From Bacteroidota bacterium (GTDB taxonomy: Bacteria; Bacteroidota; Ignavibacteria; Kryptoniales; JAKASW01): a DNA stretch of 64,000 bases. Below the pieces are notes generated by a model. That model searched no databases. It saw nothing but the letters and a program-made list of their open reading frames with translations, and was not told the origin of the DNA. The DNA lies in NCBI GenBank assembly GCA_021825585.1, contig JAKAGT010000010.1, positions 1 through 64,000 of the forward strand, read 5' to 3'. A program made the position numbers and the translations under genes. Below are positions 17,436-27,703 of the stretch, piece after piece; positions within the stretch are counted from its first letter, which is position 1, and each line of letters starts with the position of its first letter.

Positions 17436-19074
17436 AGTTTTCATAGTTTTGGCAGTTTTGCTGATAGGAACAAGCATTGGATTTGTCGCAATCCAGAATA
17501 CCGATGGCTTCTACCAGGTCAGGAGAAGCGTGGATGTGTTCGGCACAGTTTTTAAGGATGTTGTCCAGGATTACGTCGACCCCGTTCCCCCGGAGCAGCT
17601 GGTGAGAAAAGGGATCAATGCAATGCTCTCATCCCTGGACCCATACACGGTTTACATGGACAGGGAAAACAGTGGTGAGATCGATCTGTTGACGACGGGA
17701 AAGTACGGTGGGATAGGCGTTTCGATTGGAGTCGCCGACGGAAAAGTGATCATAACCGGAGTCTTTGACGGATACAGTGCCCAAAGGCAAGGGTTGAGAA
17801 TAGGCGACCAGATCTTGAAGATAGACACCACCGAAGTCTCGGGCAAGAAGATCGACGACATAAGCAACATGGTTCGGGGAGAACCCGGCTCTCAGGTGAC
17901 CCTGACTATCAAACGTGAGGGGGAAGAGAAACCGTTCAAAGTCGTCCTCGTCCGGTCTGAAATAAGGTTGAAAGCGGTATCGTATTACGGAATAGTCGAT
18001 TCGAATATCGCCTTCATCAAGCTGGACCAGTTCTCGAGAGGTTCCGATCAGGAAGTCAAAGATGCTTTGATGGATCTGATGTCTCGCACCGATCTGAAGG
18101 GAATAATACTCGACCTTCGCAATAATCCCGGCGGTCTGCTCGAATCCGCCGTCGGCATAGCGGAGCTGTTCGTACCGAAGGGAAGCATGATCGTCATGAC
18201 AAAGGGGCGGGATCCGTCTTCGGACAGAAAATACATATCGGATCAGGACCCAATTGCACCGAACATCCCAATGGCAGTGCTGGTGAACGGGAACAGCGCC
18301 AGCGCGAGCGAAATCGTCACAGGCGCCTTGCAGGATCTGGACAGGGCAGTTGTCGTCGGCACGACCACTTTCGGAAAGGGGCTCGTTCAGACCATTCTCC
18401 CGATAGACCAGAACGCACAGCTCAAGATAACGACCGCGAAATACTACACTCCAAGCGGCAGATGTATTCAGAAGATCAGCTACTCGCGCCTCCGCGAGGG
18501 AGAGAACGACATTACTCCGGATAGCCTGCGAAAGGAATTCCACACACTCGATGGACGTCCTGTCTATGAGGCAGGCGGAATCAGACCCGATTCGACCGTG
18601 AGATCCGAGAAGTTCTCCAATTATGTTATCCAGCTGATGAGAGGCGGATACTTCTTCAATTTCGCGACTCAGTTCCGCTCGGAGAACGATACTATCCCTC
18701 CGCATTTCGCTGCCGGAACGAAAGTGCTGGATGAGTTTAGAAAATTCATCGAGAAGAATAATTTCACTTACACTTCTCATCTGGCTCAGCTGCTCGGTGA
18801 CGCACACAACATTGCTTCCACCTCGAACTATGATGACTCGATTGACAAGGGAATAATCTCAGTAGCAGATGAGGTGAGGACTTACGAGAGAGGGCTTTTT
18901 GAGAAGGACTCGAAGCAGATTTCCGAGCTGCTAACGAGCGAGATTGCAGGAAGATTCGGAGGGAACTCGGCACAGATAAGAACCTCCCTTCGATACGACG
19001 AGCAGGCCCAGGTAGCAGAGTCAATTCTGCACGATCGTCCTCGTTATATGCATATTCTCGGGTTCACTCATTGA
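17425..19074 (+). CDS. S41 carboxy-terminal processing protease
   Basis: Exported tail-specific protease of 549 residues. An N-terminal signal or anchor (about 4-22) is followed by a PDZ domain (about 85-165) and the S41 core with LDLRNNPGGLLESAVG. The nucleophile lies in NGNSASASEIVTG and the general-base Lys in TTFGKGLVQT, matching the CtpA/Prc Ser-Lys dyad. A C-terminal extension of about 180 residues follows. Family members trim periplasmic proteins by their C-termini. The AGCGGAGGA sequence just before the ATG is a good ribosome-binding site inside tmk. Confidence 0.93.
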   Translation: MRRKVFIVLAVLLIGTSIGFVAIQNTDGFYQVRRSVDVFGTVFKDVVQDYVDPVPPEQLVRKGINAMLSSLDPYTVYMDRENSGEIDLLTTGKYGGIGVSIGVADGKVIITGVFDGYSAQRQGLRIGDQILKIDTTEVSGKKIDDISNMVRGEPGSQVTLTIKREGEEKPFKVVLVRSEIRLKAVSYYGIVDSNIAFIKLDQFSRGSDQEVKDALMDLMSRTDLKGIILDLRNNPGGLLESAVGIAELFVPKGSMIVMTKGRDPSSDRKYISDQDPIAPNIPMAVLVNGNSASASEIVTGALQDLDRAVVVGTTTFGKGLVQTILPIDQNAQLKITTAKYYTPSGRCIQKISYSRLREGENDITPDSLRKEFHTLDGRPVYEAGGIRPDSTVRSEKFSNYVIQLMRGGYFFNFATQFRSENDTIPPHFAAGTKVLDEFRKFIEKNNFTYTSHLAQLLGDAHNIASTSNYDDSIDKGIISVADEVRTYERGLFEKDSKQISELLTSEIAGRFGGNSAQIRTSLRYDEQAQVAESILHDRPRYMHILGFTH

Positions 19075-19129
19075 TTGTGCGACCTATTGGGCTTAAATTT
19101 GACGAAAATTACGAAGGAAATACCATACA

Positions 19130-20281
19130 ATGTCTGCCCCTAACGTTGGAACAACGGAACCGTCTTCTTTTTCAAAAGGTCTGGAAGGTATTGTAGCCGG
19201 ACAGTCTGCAATTTGTTACATAGATGGCCAGATGGGCCAGCTTATCTACCGCGGAATAAGTATAGACGAGCTTGCTACCGACGCGACGTTTGAAGAGATA
19301 ATCTACCTGCTTTGGCACGGCACGCTGCCTAAGAAAGACGATCTGATAAGGCTCCAGAAAGAACTATCAGTTAACCGCGGGTTGCCCGACCAGATAATAG
19401 CGTTCATCAAGTCGGTCCCGAGGAATTCCAATCCGATGGATGTTCTCCGTACGGCTGTATCTTTTCTCGGTATCTATGACGAGGAAGCCAAAGACAATTC
19501 CATAGAAGCGAACTGGAGAAAATCGGTCAGGCTTGTCGCGAAGCTCCCGACAATAGTGGCTAACTTCCATACGCTGCGGCAGAATGGGGATTATGTCAAA
19601 CCGGATTCTTCGCTTGGTCAGGCGGCAAATTTCCTGTATATGATAAACGGTGTTGAGCCGGGGGAAACGGCATCCAGAACTTTCGACTGTGCACTCGTGC
19701 TGCATGCCGACCACGAGTTTAACGCTTCGACTTTCTCGGCGAGGGTTACAGCGGCGACCCTGTCAGATATGTACTCGTCGATGACATCGGCCATAGGCAC
19801 CCTGAAAGGGCCTCTGCACGGAGGGGCAAACGAGGAAGTTATGGATATGCTCCTCAAGATCAAGACCCTGACCAACATCGAAGCATATCTGCAGAAGATG
19901 TTTTCCCAGAAGAAGAAGGTCCCGGGTTTCGGCCACCGCGTTTATAAGGTCGAGGACCCGAGAGCGAAGCACTTAAGAAAGTTTTCCAAAAGGTTAGGCG
20001 AAACGATAGGGAATCTCAAGTGGTACGAAATGTCCGAGAAAATTGCGGAATATGTTAAGAAAGAGAAGAATTTGGTACCAAACGTGGACTTCTATTCGGC
20101 TTCCACTTACTACTACTTGGGAATACCCGTCGATCTATTTACTCCGATATTCGCTATGAGCAGGGTGGCAGGTTGGACCGCTCACGTCATGGAGCAATAT
20201 TCCGATAACAGGCTCATCAGGCCTGTTTCGGAGTATACGGGCCCGCACGATGTGCATTTCGTACCTATTGAGAATAGATAG
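19130..20281 (+). CDS. gltA: Citrate synthase (short, dimeric type)
   Basis: Condenses acetyl-CoA with oxaloacetate. At 383 residues it belongs to the shorter, NADH-insensitive-type group seen in Gram-positives and archaea. Catalytic regions are LHADHEFNASTF, GPLHGGANEEV, GFGHRVYKVEDPRA and VDFYSASTYYYLGIP with the active-site Asp, then the RPVSEY arginine. 2-methylcitrate synthase shares this fold and cannot be fully excluded, but neighbouring icd and acnA favour the citric acid cycle. ATG 19130 has GAAGGAAA upstream. Confidence 0.92.
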   Translation: MSAPNVGTTEPSSFSKGLEGIVAGQSAICYIDGQMGQLIYRGISIDELATDATFEEIIYLLWHGTLPKKDDLIRLQKELSVNRGLPDQIIAFIKSVPRNSNPMDVLRTAVSFLGIYDEEAKDNSIEANWRKSVRLVAKLPTIVANFHTLRQNGDYVKPDSSLGQAANFLYMINGVEPGETASRTFDCALVLHADHEFNASTFSARVTAATLSDMYSSMTSAIGTLKGPLHGGANEEVMDMLLKIKTLTNIEAYLQKMFSQKKKVPGFGHRVYKVEDPRAKHLRKFSKRLGETIGNLKWYEMSEKIAEYVKKEKNLVPNVDFYSASTYYYLGIPVDLFTPIFAMSRVAGWTAHVMEQYSDNRLIRPVSEYTGPHDVHFVPIENR

Positions 20282-20410
20282 TCGCGAAACAGCACCCCGA
20301 CCCACAGTCACAACATTATCGATTGCCAGCGGTTGGTGTGCGATTAACTAAGTGATCGCGGTTGTTCATATAACGCGTAAATTCTCGATCATGAGAAGAA
20401 GAAGAATCAG

Positions 20411-20869
20411 ATGCACCAGGAGTCTTGTCCTTTTTGCAGGATAATAGAGGGCTATGCGGATGCTGAGATCTTGTTCGAGGGTCCTGACAGTGTGGCATTC
20501 CTTGACATCAAACCCATCAACTTCGGGCACGCACTAGTAGTGTCCAGGGAGCATTATACCGGTTTTCTCGAACTTCCTGAAAAAGTGCTGGACGATCTGA
20601 CACACACCTTGAATATAGTCTCCAGGGCAATTGTCGGTTCTGTCCGGCCTGCAGGCTTCAATATTTTCAACAATAACGGCGTGGCGGCGGGTCAGTCGGT
20701 TTTCCATTTTCATTTCCATATTGCTCCCAGATTTGATGGAGACGGCTTGAAGATCAGACCACGAGTAAAAGTTTATGAATCCCCTGAGCACATGGCGGAG
20801 TACGCGAAGATGATTCGCGATAAAATAAATGTCAACTACAAATTAGGAGAACAGAATGAATCCTTATGA
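20411..20869 (+). CDS. HIT-family nucleotide hydrolase/transferase
   Basis: A 152-residue histidine-triad protein. CPFCRII near the N-terminus is typical of HIT proteins with a zinc pair, and the catalytic triad is [14 protein letters not shown] near 98. Family members cleave nucleotide-phosphoramidates such as AMP-lysine; the natural substrate is unknown. The gene is placed between gltA and icd and overlaps the icd start by 14 bases, so it is likely cotranscribed with icd. Confidence 0.9.
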   Translation: MHQESCPFCRIIEGYADAEILFEGPDSVAFLDIKPINFGHALVVSREHYTGFLELPEKVLDDLTHTLNIVSRAIVGSVRPAGFNIFNNNGVAAGQSVFHFHFHIAPRFDGDGLKIRPRVKVYESPEHMAEYAKMIRDKINVNYKLGEQNESL

Positions 20870-22112
20870 AAGACTGTCGCCGCCTGCAAAAGGTGAAAAG
20901 ATCAGGGCGGTAAACGGGAAAATTGAAGTGCCAGATAATCCAATTATTCCCTTTATCGAGGGAGACGGCACCGGTCCCGATATCTGGCGTGCGAGCAAGA
21001 TGGTGTTCGACGCAGCAGTCAAAAAGGTTTACAACGGCAAAAAGAGCATCGAGTGGTTCGAGGTGTACGCGGGCGAAAAGGCTAACAAAGTCTATGGAAG
21101 AGAAGTCTGGCTGCCTGACGATACGCTCAAGGCAATCAATGAATACATTGTCGCAATCAAGGGCCCGCTAACTACTCCGGTCGGCGGAGGCATCAGGTCC
21201 CTGAACGTTGCTTTGCGCCAAATGCTCGACCTTTATGTATGCCTCCGTCCTGTCAGGTACTTTGAAGGAGTACCGTCGCCGGTGAAGCGACCGGAACTCA
21301 TCGACATGGTTATCTTCCGCGAAAATACGGAAGACATCTATGCCGGAATTGAGTGGCGGGCAGGGACACCCGAAGCCAAGAAGATTGTGAGTTGGCTGAT
21401 ATCGGAAATGGGCGTCAAGAAGATAAGATTCCCGGAATCGTCGAGCATCGGAATCAAACCCGTGTCCGAAGAGGGAACGAAGCGCTTGGTCCGCGCTGCG
21501 ATCAGCTATGCGCTTGCACACAAACGCAAGAGCCTGACCTTCGTTCACAAGGGCAACATCATGAAATATACTGAAGGCGGATTCCGCGATTGGGGTTACG
21601 AGGTGGCGAAGAGCGAGTTCCGTGATAAGGTAGTCACATGGGATGAAGTCCAGCAGGGTTCCAGCGCAGAAGGAAAGCTGCTGATAAAGGACGCAATTGC
21701 GGACAACTTCCTCCAGCAGATACTGACAAGGCCGGCTGAATACGATACGATTGCAACTCTAAACCTGAACGGCGATTACATTTCGGACGCACTTGCGGCA
21801 CAGGTCGGTGGAATTGGAATCGCCCCCGGCGCAAACATCAACTATGTAAACGGCTACGCAATCTTCGAAGCGACACACGGAACGGCGCCGAAGTACACGA
21901 ACCTCGACAAGGTAAATCCCGGCTCCGTCATACTGAGCGGCGTTCTGATGTTCCAGTATCTCGGCTGGAATGAGGTCGCAGACGTTATCGTAAAGGGAAT
22001 CGAAAAGACGATAAGATCAAAAGTCGTCACCTATGACTTCGCACGGTTGATGGAAGGCGCTAAAGAAGTAAAGACATCTGAATTTGGAAAGGCAATAATA
22101 GAAAACATGTAA
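20856..22112 (+). CDS. icd: Isocitrate dehydrogenase, NADP-type
   Basis: Oxidatively decarboxylates isocitrate to 2-oxoglutarate. The 418 residues have the E. coli-type layout: [48 protein letters not shown] and [19 protein letters not shown]. The Lys-Tyr after GTAP is the NADP-specificity feature known from E. coli Icd. AGGAGAACAG precedes the ATG, inside the HIT gene. A terminator follows. Confidence 0.95.
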   Translation: MNPYERLSPPAKGEKIRAVNGKIEVPDNPIIPFIEGDGTGPDIWRASKMVFDAAVKKVYNGKKSIEWFEVYAGEKANKVYGREVWLPDDTLKAINEYIVAIKGPLTTPVGGGIRSLNVALRQMLDLYVCLRPVRYFEGVPSPVKRPELIDMVIFRENTEDIYAGIEWRAGTPEAKKIVSWLISEMGVKKIRFPESSSIGIKPVSEEGTKRLVRAAISYALAHKRKSLTFVHKGNIMKYTEGGFRDWGYEVAKSEFRDKVVTWDEVQQGSSAEGKLLIKDAIADNFLQQILTRPAEYDTIATLNLNGDYISDALAAQVGGIGIAPGANINYVNGYAIFEATHGTAPKYTNLDKVNPGSVILSGVLMFQYLGWNEVADVIVKGIEKTIRSKVVTYDFARLMEGAKEVKTSEFGKAIIENM

Positions 22113-22149
22113 GCCAAGCTTCCATATCCGGAGAGTAATGTTCAACCGG

Positions 22150-22172
22150 GGCCGCCTCATGGCGGCCTTTTT
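22150..22172 (+). terminator. Rho-independent terminator after icd
   Basis: GGCCGCC (22150-22156), TCAT loop, GGCGGCC (22161-22167) and TTTTT. The stem is perfect. Confidence 0.93.
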
Positions 22173-22324
22173 GTTGTAAGCAAGCGCCAAATCGGACATC
22201 AGGGGACGAGTCACATGTTGCAGCGAGTCCGGAGCGAATGCAACCGAACATCACTAGTTGCCGATTGGGGGCAGTTATGCGGTTGAAGCGATGGATCGGG
22301 CGTCCAGTCGTTACATTTTTCTTC

Positions 22325-22353
22325 TTGACATCTTATGCTAATTATTTTAACTT
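22325..22353 (+). promoter_or_regulatory. Possible sigma-70 promoter of the Lrp-family gene
   Basis: TTGACA (22325-22330), a 17-base spacer, then TAACTT (22348-22353), about 44 bases upstream of the ATG. The -35 match is perfect and the -10 is only partial. The region up to 22396 is A/T-rich and could also hold autoregulatory sites; nothing else is clear in 22173-22396. Confidence 0.45.
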
Positions 22354-22396
22354 GTACCCGTTGATAAACTTATTTAGTTAGCTGATTGGTTCCGAT

Positions 22397-22873
22397 ATGT
22401 TAACAACAGGCGACAAAAAACTCGACCCGATCGACCACAGGCTGCTCGAAATACTGCAGAAGAATGCCAGGACGAAGCTCAATGAAATGGCACAGCAGCT
22501 TGGGTTGACGATTCCCACAATTTCCGAACGGATCCAGAAGCTTGAGGAACGGGGTTACATAATAGGATATACGACCATCCTCGATGCAAAACGGCTTGGT
22601 AAGGACATCACCGCTTTCATCACGGTAACCATCGATTCAAGCAAACACTACCAGATGTTCATGGAGCGAGCAAGAGAAACGGAAGAGATACTTGAATGCC
22701 ACTCAGTGACCGGCGAGGGCTCGCATCTCCTGAAGGTCCGGGCTGAGAACACGAACGCCTTAGAGAAACTTCTATCGCGAATACAATCATGGCCGGGAGT
22801 CCTCAGCACGAAGACAAGCGTGGTGCTCTCTACCATAAAAGAGTCAACTGTATTGAAAACACAAAACACCTAA
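22397..22873 (+). CDS. Lrp/AsnC-family transcriptional regulator
   Basis: A 158-residue regulator. The N-terminal winged helix-turn-helix is [47 protein letters not shown], typical of AsnC proteins, and a C-terminal RAM/AsnC ligand domain follows from about 75. It lies directly upstream of glnA with 14 bases between. Control of glutamine synthetase or of its own operon by an amino acid is a reasonable inference, with no operator identified. Confidence 0.92.
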   Translation: MLTTGDKKLDPIDHRLLEILQKNARTKLNEMAQQLGLTIPTISERIQKLEERGYIIGYTTILDAKRLGKDITAFITVTIDSSKHYQMFMERARETEEILECHSVTGEGSHLLKVRAENTNALEKLLSRIQSWPGVLSTKTSVVLSTIKESTVLKTQNT

Positions 22874-22887
22874 CACAGGAGGAACAA

Positions 22888-24324
22888 ATGGCGAAAGTTG
22901 CCAGGACAGCCAGCAGCGTGGACAAGCTCTTGAAATTCGTCAAGGATAGCGGTGTCGAGATCATAGATTTGAGATTTACCGATATACCAGGCCAATGGCA
23001 GCACTTTTCTATACTCCCGTCAGAGCTGACAGAAAATTCGTTTGATGAAGGGGTAGGCTTTGACGGCTCCAGCATTCGCGGTTTCCAGAGCATCCAGGAA
23101 AGTGATATGGTATTGATCCCTGATGCAGAAAAGTATTTCATGGATCCATTCACGGCCCATAAGACCATCAACATCGTCTGCGACGTAATGGACCCTATCA
23201 CGGGCGAACCCTATAGACGTGATCCGAGATTCATCGCGCACAAGGCGGAGGCATATGTCAAGTCCACCGGACTCGCAGATACAGCCTACTTCGGTCCGGA
23301 GGCGGAGTTCTTCATTTTCGACAACATAAGGTTCGACCAAACGATAAACACAGGGTTCTATGAGATAGACTCCGACGAAGGATTCTGGAACAGCGGATCG
23401 AACGGCAAACAGAATCTCGGCTACCGTCCGAAAACAAAAGAAGGGTATTTCCCGGTCGCACCCACAGATAGCCTGCAGGATATAAGGTCTGAAATGGTTT
23501 TGACGATGAAGCAGGTAGGCATCAACGTCGAGGTGCATCATCACGAAGTGGCCACAGCCGGCCAGACGGAAATTGACATGAGATTCTCACCGCTGACCCA
23601 GATGGCGGACAACCTGATGACATATAAGTACATCACGAAGAACGTCGCAGCGAAGCACAGCAAGACGGTTACTTTCATGCCGAAGCCGCTATTCGGCGAC
23701 AACGGGTCCGGAATGCACGTCCACCAGAGCCTGTGGAAAGCAGGGAAGCCTTTGTTCTACGGTAATGGATATGCCAATCTGAGCGAGATGGCGCTTTACT
23801 ATATCGGCGGATTGCTGAAACATGCAGCCGCTCTCTGCGCCATAATCAACCCTACTACGAATTCGTACCGCAGACTCGTACCCGGATTCGAGGCACCCGT
23901 AAATCTGGCTTACAGCCAACGGAACCGGTCGGCTGCAGTCAGAATTCCGATGTACTCGAAGAGCCCCAAGGCAAAGCGAGTAGAATTCCGCGTGCCCGAT
24001 CCTTCGACCAATCCTTACCTCGCATTTCCTGCACTTCTTATGGCGGGCATCGACGGAATCCTGAACAAGATAGATCCGGGCGAGCCGCTCGACAAGGACA
24101 TCTACGATCTGTCTCCTGAAGAACTTCGCAATGTCCCGTCGACGCCGGGATCGCTTGAAGATGCCCTCAAGGCTCTGGAGCGTGATCACGAGTTCCTGCT
24201 TCGCGGAGACGTGTTTACCGAAGATCTGATCAACGTGTGGATCAAGTACAAGATGGCCAACGAAGTGAAGCAGGTCGCACTCAGGCCGCATCCGTACGAA
24301 TTCATGATGTATTACGATATCTGA
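22888..24324 (+). CDS. glnA: Glutamine synthetase, type I
   Basis: Makes glutamine from glutamate, ammonia and ATP. ATG 22888 is chosen for its strong AGGAGGAAC site; the frame is open further upstream through the Lrp gene. The protein has 478 residues. Motifs include [32 protein letters not shown]-type motif (here [13 protein letters not shown]), [17 protein letters not shown] and [17 protein letters not shown]. Tyr in [12 protein letters not shown] near residue 400 matches the adenylylation site of GSI-beta enzymes, so control by adenylylation is plausible. A terminator follows. Confidence 0.97.
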   Translation: MAKVARTASSVDKLLKFVKDSGVEIIDLRFTDIPGQWQHFSILPSELTENSFDEGVGFDGSSIRGFQSIQESDMVLIPDAEKYFMDPFTAHKTINIVCDVMDPITGEPYRRDPRFIAHKAEAYVKSTGLADTAYFGPEAEFFIFDNIRFDQTINTGFYEIDSDEGFWNSGSNGKQNLGYRPKTKEGYFPVAPTDSLQDIRSEMVLTMKQVGINVEVHHHEVATAGQTEIDMRFSPLTQMADNLMTYKYITKNVAAKHSKTVTFMPKPLFGDNGSGMHVHQSLWKAGKPLFYGNGYANLSEMALYYIGGLLKHAAALCAIINPTTNSYRRLVPGFEAPVNLAYSQRNRSAAVRIPMYSKSPKAKRVEFRVPDPSTNPYLAFPALLMAGIDGILNKIDPGEPLDKDIYDLSPEELRNVPSTPGSLEDALKALERDHEFLLRGDVFTEDLINVWIKYKMANEVKQVALRPHPYEFMMYYDI

Positions 24325-24357
24325 GACCAGGTTAGCATTCTTGGTTGTTTGACACGA

Positions 24358-24382
24358 GGGCTGCCGGCTGGCAGCCCTTTTT
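24358..24382 (+). terminator. Rho-independent terminator after glnA
   Basis: Perfect 8-bp stem GGGCTGCC (24358-24365) with GGCAGCCC (24370-24377), GGCT loop and TTTTT. Confidence 0.95.
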
Positions 24383-24464
24383 GATTTCATTGAAAACAGA
24401 GGAGTTTTGAATTAAATTTCCGACGAAACACGAAATTTAAAGAGAAACTAAGGGAGTGATTCCA

Positions 24465-27179
24465 ATGGCTGGTAAGTCTAATTCTTTTTCCGCAAAAAAA
24501 GATCTTTCTGTCAAGAATTCAACCTACAAAATTTTTCACCTTCCAACCCTTGAAAAAAAGGGCTTCAACGTATCCAAGCTTCCTTTTTCAATCAGAATTC
24601 TGCTGGAGAATCTCCTGAGAAACGAAGACGGTAGAGTCGTTACCGCCTCGGATATCGAGACTCTCTTGAAATGGGACGGCAAACATTTGTCCGAGAAAGA
24701 AATCGCCTATATGCCCGCCCGTGTACTCCTTCAGGATTTCACCGGCGTCCCGGCAGTGGTGGATCTGGCGGCAATGAGAAGCGCCGTGAAGCGCTTGAAG
24801 GGAAACACAGAGAAAATAAATCCTCTCATACCGTCGGAACTTGTTATCGATCACTCGGTGCAGGTAGACCAGTTCGGGACCGACTCGGCGTTTTTGTTCA
24901 ATGCAGAATTGGAGTTCAAGAGAAACGTGGAAAGATACAGGCTGCTTCGGTGGGGGCAGAAGGCGTTTAGGAATTTCAGTGTAGTGCCTCCTGATACTGG
25001 AATATGTCACCAGGTGAATCTTGAGTATCTTGCCAGAGTTGTGGAGACAAGAGAGCAGAACGGCGAAATGACAGCCTTCCCGGACTCTTTGATCGGAACG
25101 GACTCACACACGACCATGGTGAACGGACTGGGAGTGTTCGGTTGGGGAGTCGGTGGAATTGAAGCAGAGGCGGTCATGCTCGGACAGCCTTACTTCATGC
25201 TGACGCCTGAAGTGATTGGAGTTAAGCTTACCGGCCACCTCGCAGAAGGGGCAACCGCGACTGATCTCGTACTGACGGTGACCCAGATTCTTCGCAAGAA
25301 GGGTGTCGTAGGAAAAATTGTGGAGTACTTCGGTGAAGGTATTGGAAAGCTTGCCCTGGCCGACCGCGCAACCTTAAGCAATATGTCGCCGGAATATGGT
25401 GCGACAATGGGGTTCTTTCCGGTAGATGATGAGACCCTCAAGTATCTCAGGCTTACAGGGCGGACAGATGATTTTGTGAGAGTTGTTGAGACCTACTGCA
25501 AGGAACAGGGACTGTTTTGGAGCAATGATCAACCGGAGCCTTTGTACAGTGACACGGTTGAAGTAGATATGAGCACCATCGAGCCGTGTATTGCCGGCCC
25601 AAAGAGACCTCAGGACAGAGTGGCTTTGAAAGATGTCAAGGAGTCTTTCAAGAAATCGCTCACAGCCTCTCCGGCAGAACGAGGATTCGGACTAAAGGAA
25701 GACGACACGCTCAAGAACGTCAACGTCAGACTCGATGGAACGTCATTCGATTTGCATAACGGTTCAGTCGCCATCGCTGCAATAACGAGCTGTACCAACA
25801 CATCAAACCCTAGCGTCCTGATTGCTGCAGGACTCCTCGCCAGGAAAGCGGTTGAGAAATACGGATTGAAATCAAAACCGTGGGTAAAGACGAGCCTCGC
25901 CCCGGGGTCACAGGCCGTCATGGACTATCTGAAGGAAGCGGGAGTCATCGAGCCGCTGGAAAATTTGAAGTTCAATCTTGTCGGATTTGGGTGTACAACA
26001 TGCATCGGAAACAGCGGACCTCTTGACGAGAACATCTCGTCGGCGATAGAGAAGGAAAGTCTTGTCGCTGCCGCTGTGCTTAGCGGGAACAGAAACTTCG
26101 AGGGAAGAATCAGCCCGCACGCCAGGGCAAGTTATCTTGCGTCGCCTCCGCTTGTCGTGGCTTACGCGATTGCGGGTAAAATAGATTTTGACCCGCTGAC
26201 CGAACCGCTCGACTACACTGCCGACGGGAAACCGGTTTATCTGAAAGATGTCTGGCCCTCACAGTCTGAGATCAACGAGGCGATTCAGAAATCGGTGAAA
26301 CCTAACATGTACCGCGAGCGATACGCCAGGGTCTTTGACGGCGATGAGAGATGGAAAGGGCTGGAAGTACCTGAAGGCAACAGCTACAATTGGAACTCAG
26401 ATTCCACCTACATTCAGGAACCGCCTTTTTTCACCGACCTTCCTATCGAGGTCCCGCCTGGAAAAGACATTTCCGGCGCGCGGGTTCTCGCTCTGCTGGG
26501 TGATTCGGTCACAACCGATCACATATCGCCGGCAGGATCAATCCCCGCGAACAGCCCGGCAGGGAAATACCTGACAGAGCACGGGGTTCAGCCGAAGGAT
26601 TTCAATTCATACGGTTCAAGGCGCGGCAACCACGAGGTCATGATGCGGGGCACTTTCGCCAACATTCGTCTGAAGAATCTATTGGTTCCCGGCACAGAGG
26701 GTGGATGGAGCATTCATCTCCCTGACGGAGAGAAAATGTGGCTGTATGATGCCTCGATGAAATACCAGGCTCAGAACGTCCCTCTGCTGGTGATCGCCGG
26801 TAAAGAATACGGCAGCGGCAGTTCGAGGGACTGGGCCGCGAAGGGGACTTTCCTGCTGGGTGTAAAGGCAGTAATTGCAGAAAGTTACGAACGAATCCAC
26901 CGCAGCAACCTGGTGGGACTGGGAGTACTTCCTCTTCAGTTCAAAGAGGGCGAGAACGCATTATCCCTGGGGCTGAGCGGGAGGGAAGTGTACTCTATTA
27001 GTGGCATCAAAGACAATCTAACTCCTCACAAGAAACTGGCCGTTACAGCAACTGGTGAGAACGGCAAGACGGTCAAGTTCGAAGCGATAGCGCGCCTCGA
27101 CAGTAATGTCGATGTCGAATACTATTTGAACGGAGGCATCCTGCAGACCGTTCTGAGACAGATGTTGAAGAATGCCTAG
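24465..27179 (+). CDS. acnA: Aconitate hydratase (AcnA type)
   Basis: Isomerises citrate and isocitrate through a 4Fe-4S cluster; 904 residues, the size of AcnA/IRP-like enzymes. Cluster Cys residues are in ITSCTNTSNPSVLI and GFGCTTCIGNSGPL. Also visible are the DSHTTMVNGLGVFGWGVGGIEAEA block and the C-terminal swivel domain with GKEYGSGSSRDWAAKG. ATG 24465 (MAGKSNSF) is preferred: AGGGAG at 24451-24456 precedes it by 8 bases, whereas a GTG at 24456 overlaps that site. Monocistronic between terminators. Confidence 0.96.
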   Translation: MAGKSNSFSAKKDLSVKNSTYKIFHLPTLEKKGFNVSKLPFSIRILLENLLRNEDGRVVTASDIETLLKWDGKHLSEKEIAYMPARVLLQDFTGVPAVVDLAAMRSAVKRLKGNTEKINPLIPSELVIDHSVQVDQFGTDSAFLFNAELEFKRNVERYRLLRWGQKAFRNFSVVPPDTGICHQVNLEYLARVVETREQNGEMTAFPDSLIGTDSHTTMVNGLGVFGWGVGGIEAEAVMLGQPYFMLTPEVIGVKLTGHLAEGATATDLVLTVTQILRKKGVVGKIVEYFGEGIGKLALADRATLSNMSPEYGATMGFFPVDDETLKYLRLTGRTDDFVRVVETYCKEQGLFWSNDQPEPLYSDTVEVDMSTIEPCIAGPKRPQDRVALKDVKESFKKSLTASPAERGFGLKEDDTLKNVNVRLDGTSFDLHNGSVAIAAITSCTNTSNPSVLIAAGLLARKAVEKYGLKSKPWVKTSLAPGSQAVMDYLKEAGVIEPLENLKFNLVGFGCTTCIGNSGPLDENISSAIEKESLVAAAVLSGNRNFEGRISPHARASYLASPPLVVAYAIAGKIDFDPLTEPLDYTADGKPVYLKDVWPSQSEINEAIQKSVKPNMYRERYARVFDGDERWKGLEVPEGNSYNWNSDSTYIQEPPFFTDLPIEVPPGKDISGARVLALLGDSVTTDHISPAGSIPANSPAGKYLTEHGVQPKDFNSYGSRRGNHEVMMRGTFANIRLKNLLVPGTEGGWSIHLPDGEKMWLYDASMKYQAQNVPLLVIAGKEYGSGSSRDWAAKGTFLLGVKAVIAESYERIHRSNLVGLGVLPLQFKEGENALSLGLSGREVYSISGIKDNLTPHKKLAVTATGENGKTVKFEAIARLDSNVDVEYYLNGGILQTVLRQMLKNA

Positions 27180-27265
27180 TTTAGACTCACGACCTTGCGG
27201 ATTTCCTCGACAAATTTGCAAGTTGTGCGCTATTTTAATAGATTTAACGGTAAACAGGAGAAAAA

Positions 27266-27490
27266 ATGAGAAGCGGTATTCATCCGAAATATCATACTGT
27301 GACGGTAACTTGCGTATGTGGAAATACATTCCAGACTCGATCAACCGAGCCCGGACAGTTCCTGAAAGTAGAAATTTGTTCGAGTTGCCATCCTTTCTTC
27401 ACAGGTAAGCAGAAACTGATAGACTCGGCGGGGCGCGTCGAGAAGTTCATGCAGAAGTATGGCAAGAAGACCAAAGTAGAGGCGCAATAG
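27266..27490 (+). CDS. rpmE: 50S ribosomal protein L31 (zinc-binding form)
   Basis: A 74-residue L31 protein with the expected [10 protein letters not shown] start and the [15 protein letters not shown] block. Cys residues at CVCG and CSSC make it the zinc-containing paralogue, the form that zinc-poor cells replace with a Cys-less L31. AGGAGAAAAA precedes the ATG. No second L31 gene is in the window. Confidence 0.96.
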   Translation: MRSGIHPKYHTVTVTCVCGNTFQTRSTEPGQFLKVEICSSCHPFFTGKQKLIDSAGRVEKFMQKYGKKTKVEAQ

Positions 27491-27616
27491 GAGAATCGGG
27501 CTTTTTCGATGTAACGGCAGTCGTCGCGTATTGCGTCTGCCATAGTCTCTTTTCGCGAACTTGTTCTTTGAAGACAAAAGCTCAGTTCGAAATCGTCAAA
27601 GCTGACTTTGGACGAT

Positions 27617-27664
27617 GGCTATCGGGGCCGAAAGAATCGGTGAGGGCATGCAATAGCCTCGATA
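27617..27664 (+). ncRNA. Candidate structured leader upstream of rsmB
   Basis: TATCGGGGC (27620-27628) can pair over 9 bases, with one G-U, with GCCTCGATA (27656-27664), enclosing a smaller CCGA/TCGG hairpin. It lies 40 bases before the rsmB start. It does not match a riboswitch class I know. It could be an attenuator, a protein-binding leader or chance pairing. The rest of 27491-27703 has no gene. Confidence 0.3.
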
Positions 27665-27703
27665 ACGAACACCGCAGCAAACCAAAAAGCAGGGGATGCA
27701 GAT

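Noticed and set aside
17629-18807. 392-codon minus-strand frame inside the S41 protease gene
   Set aside because: Antisense shadow of a well-conserved coding sequence; no family resemblance.
19074-19090. Second copy of the MITE end (GTGCGAC after the protease gene)
   Set aside because: Only seven bases match and there is no partner repeat or target duplication.
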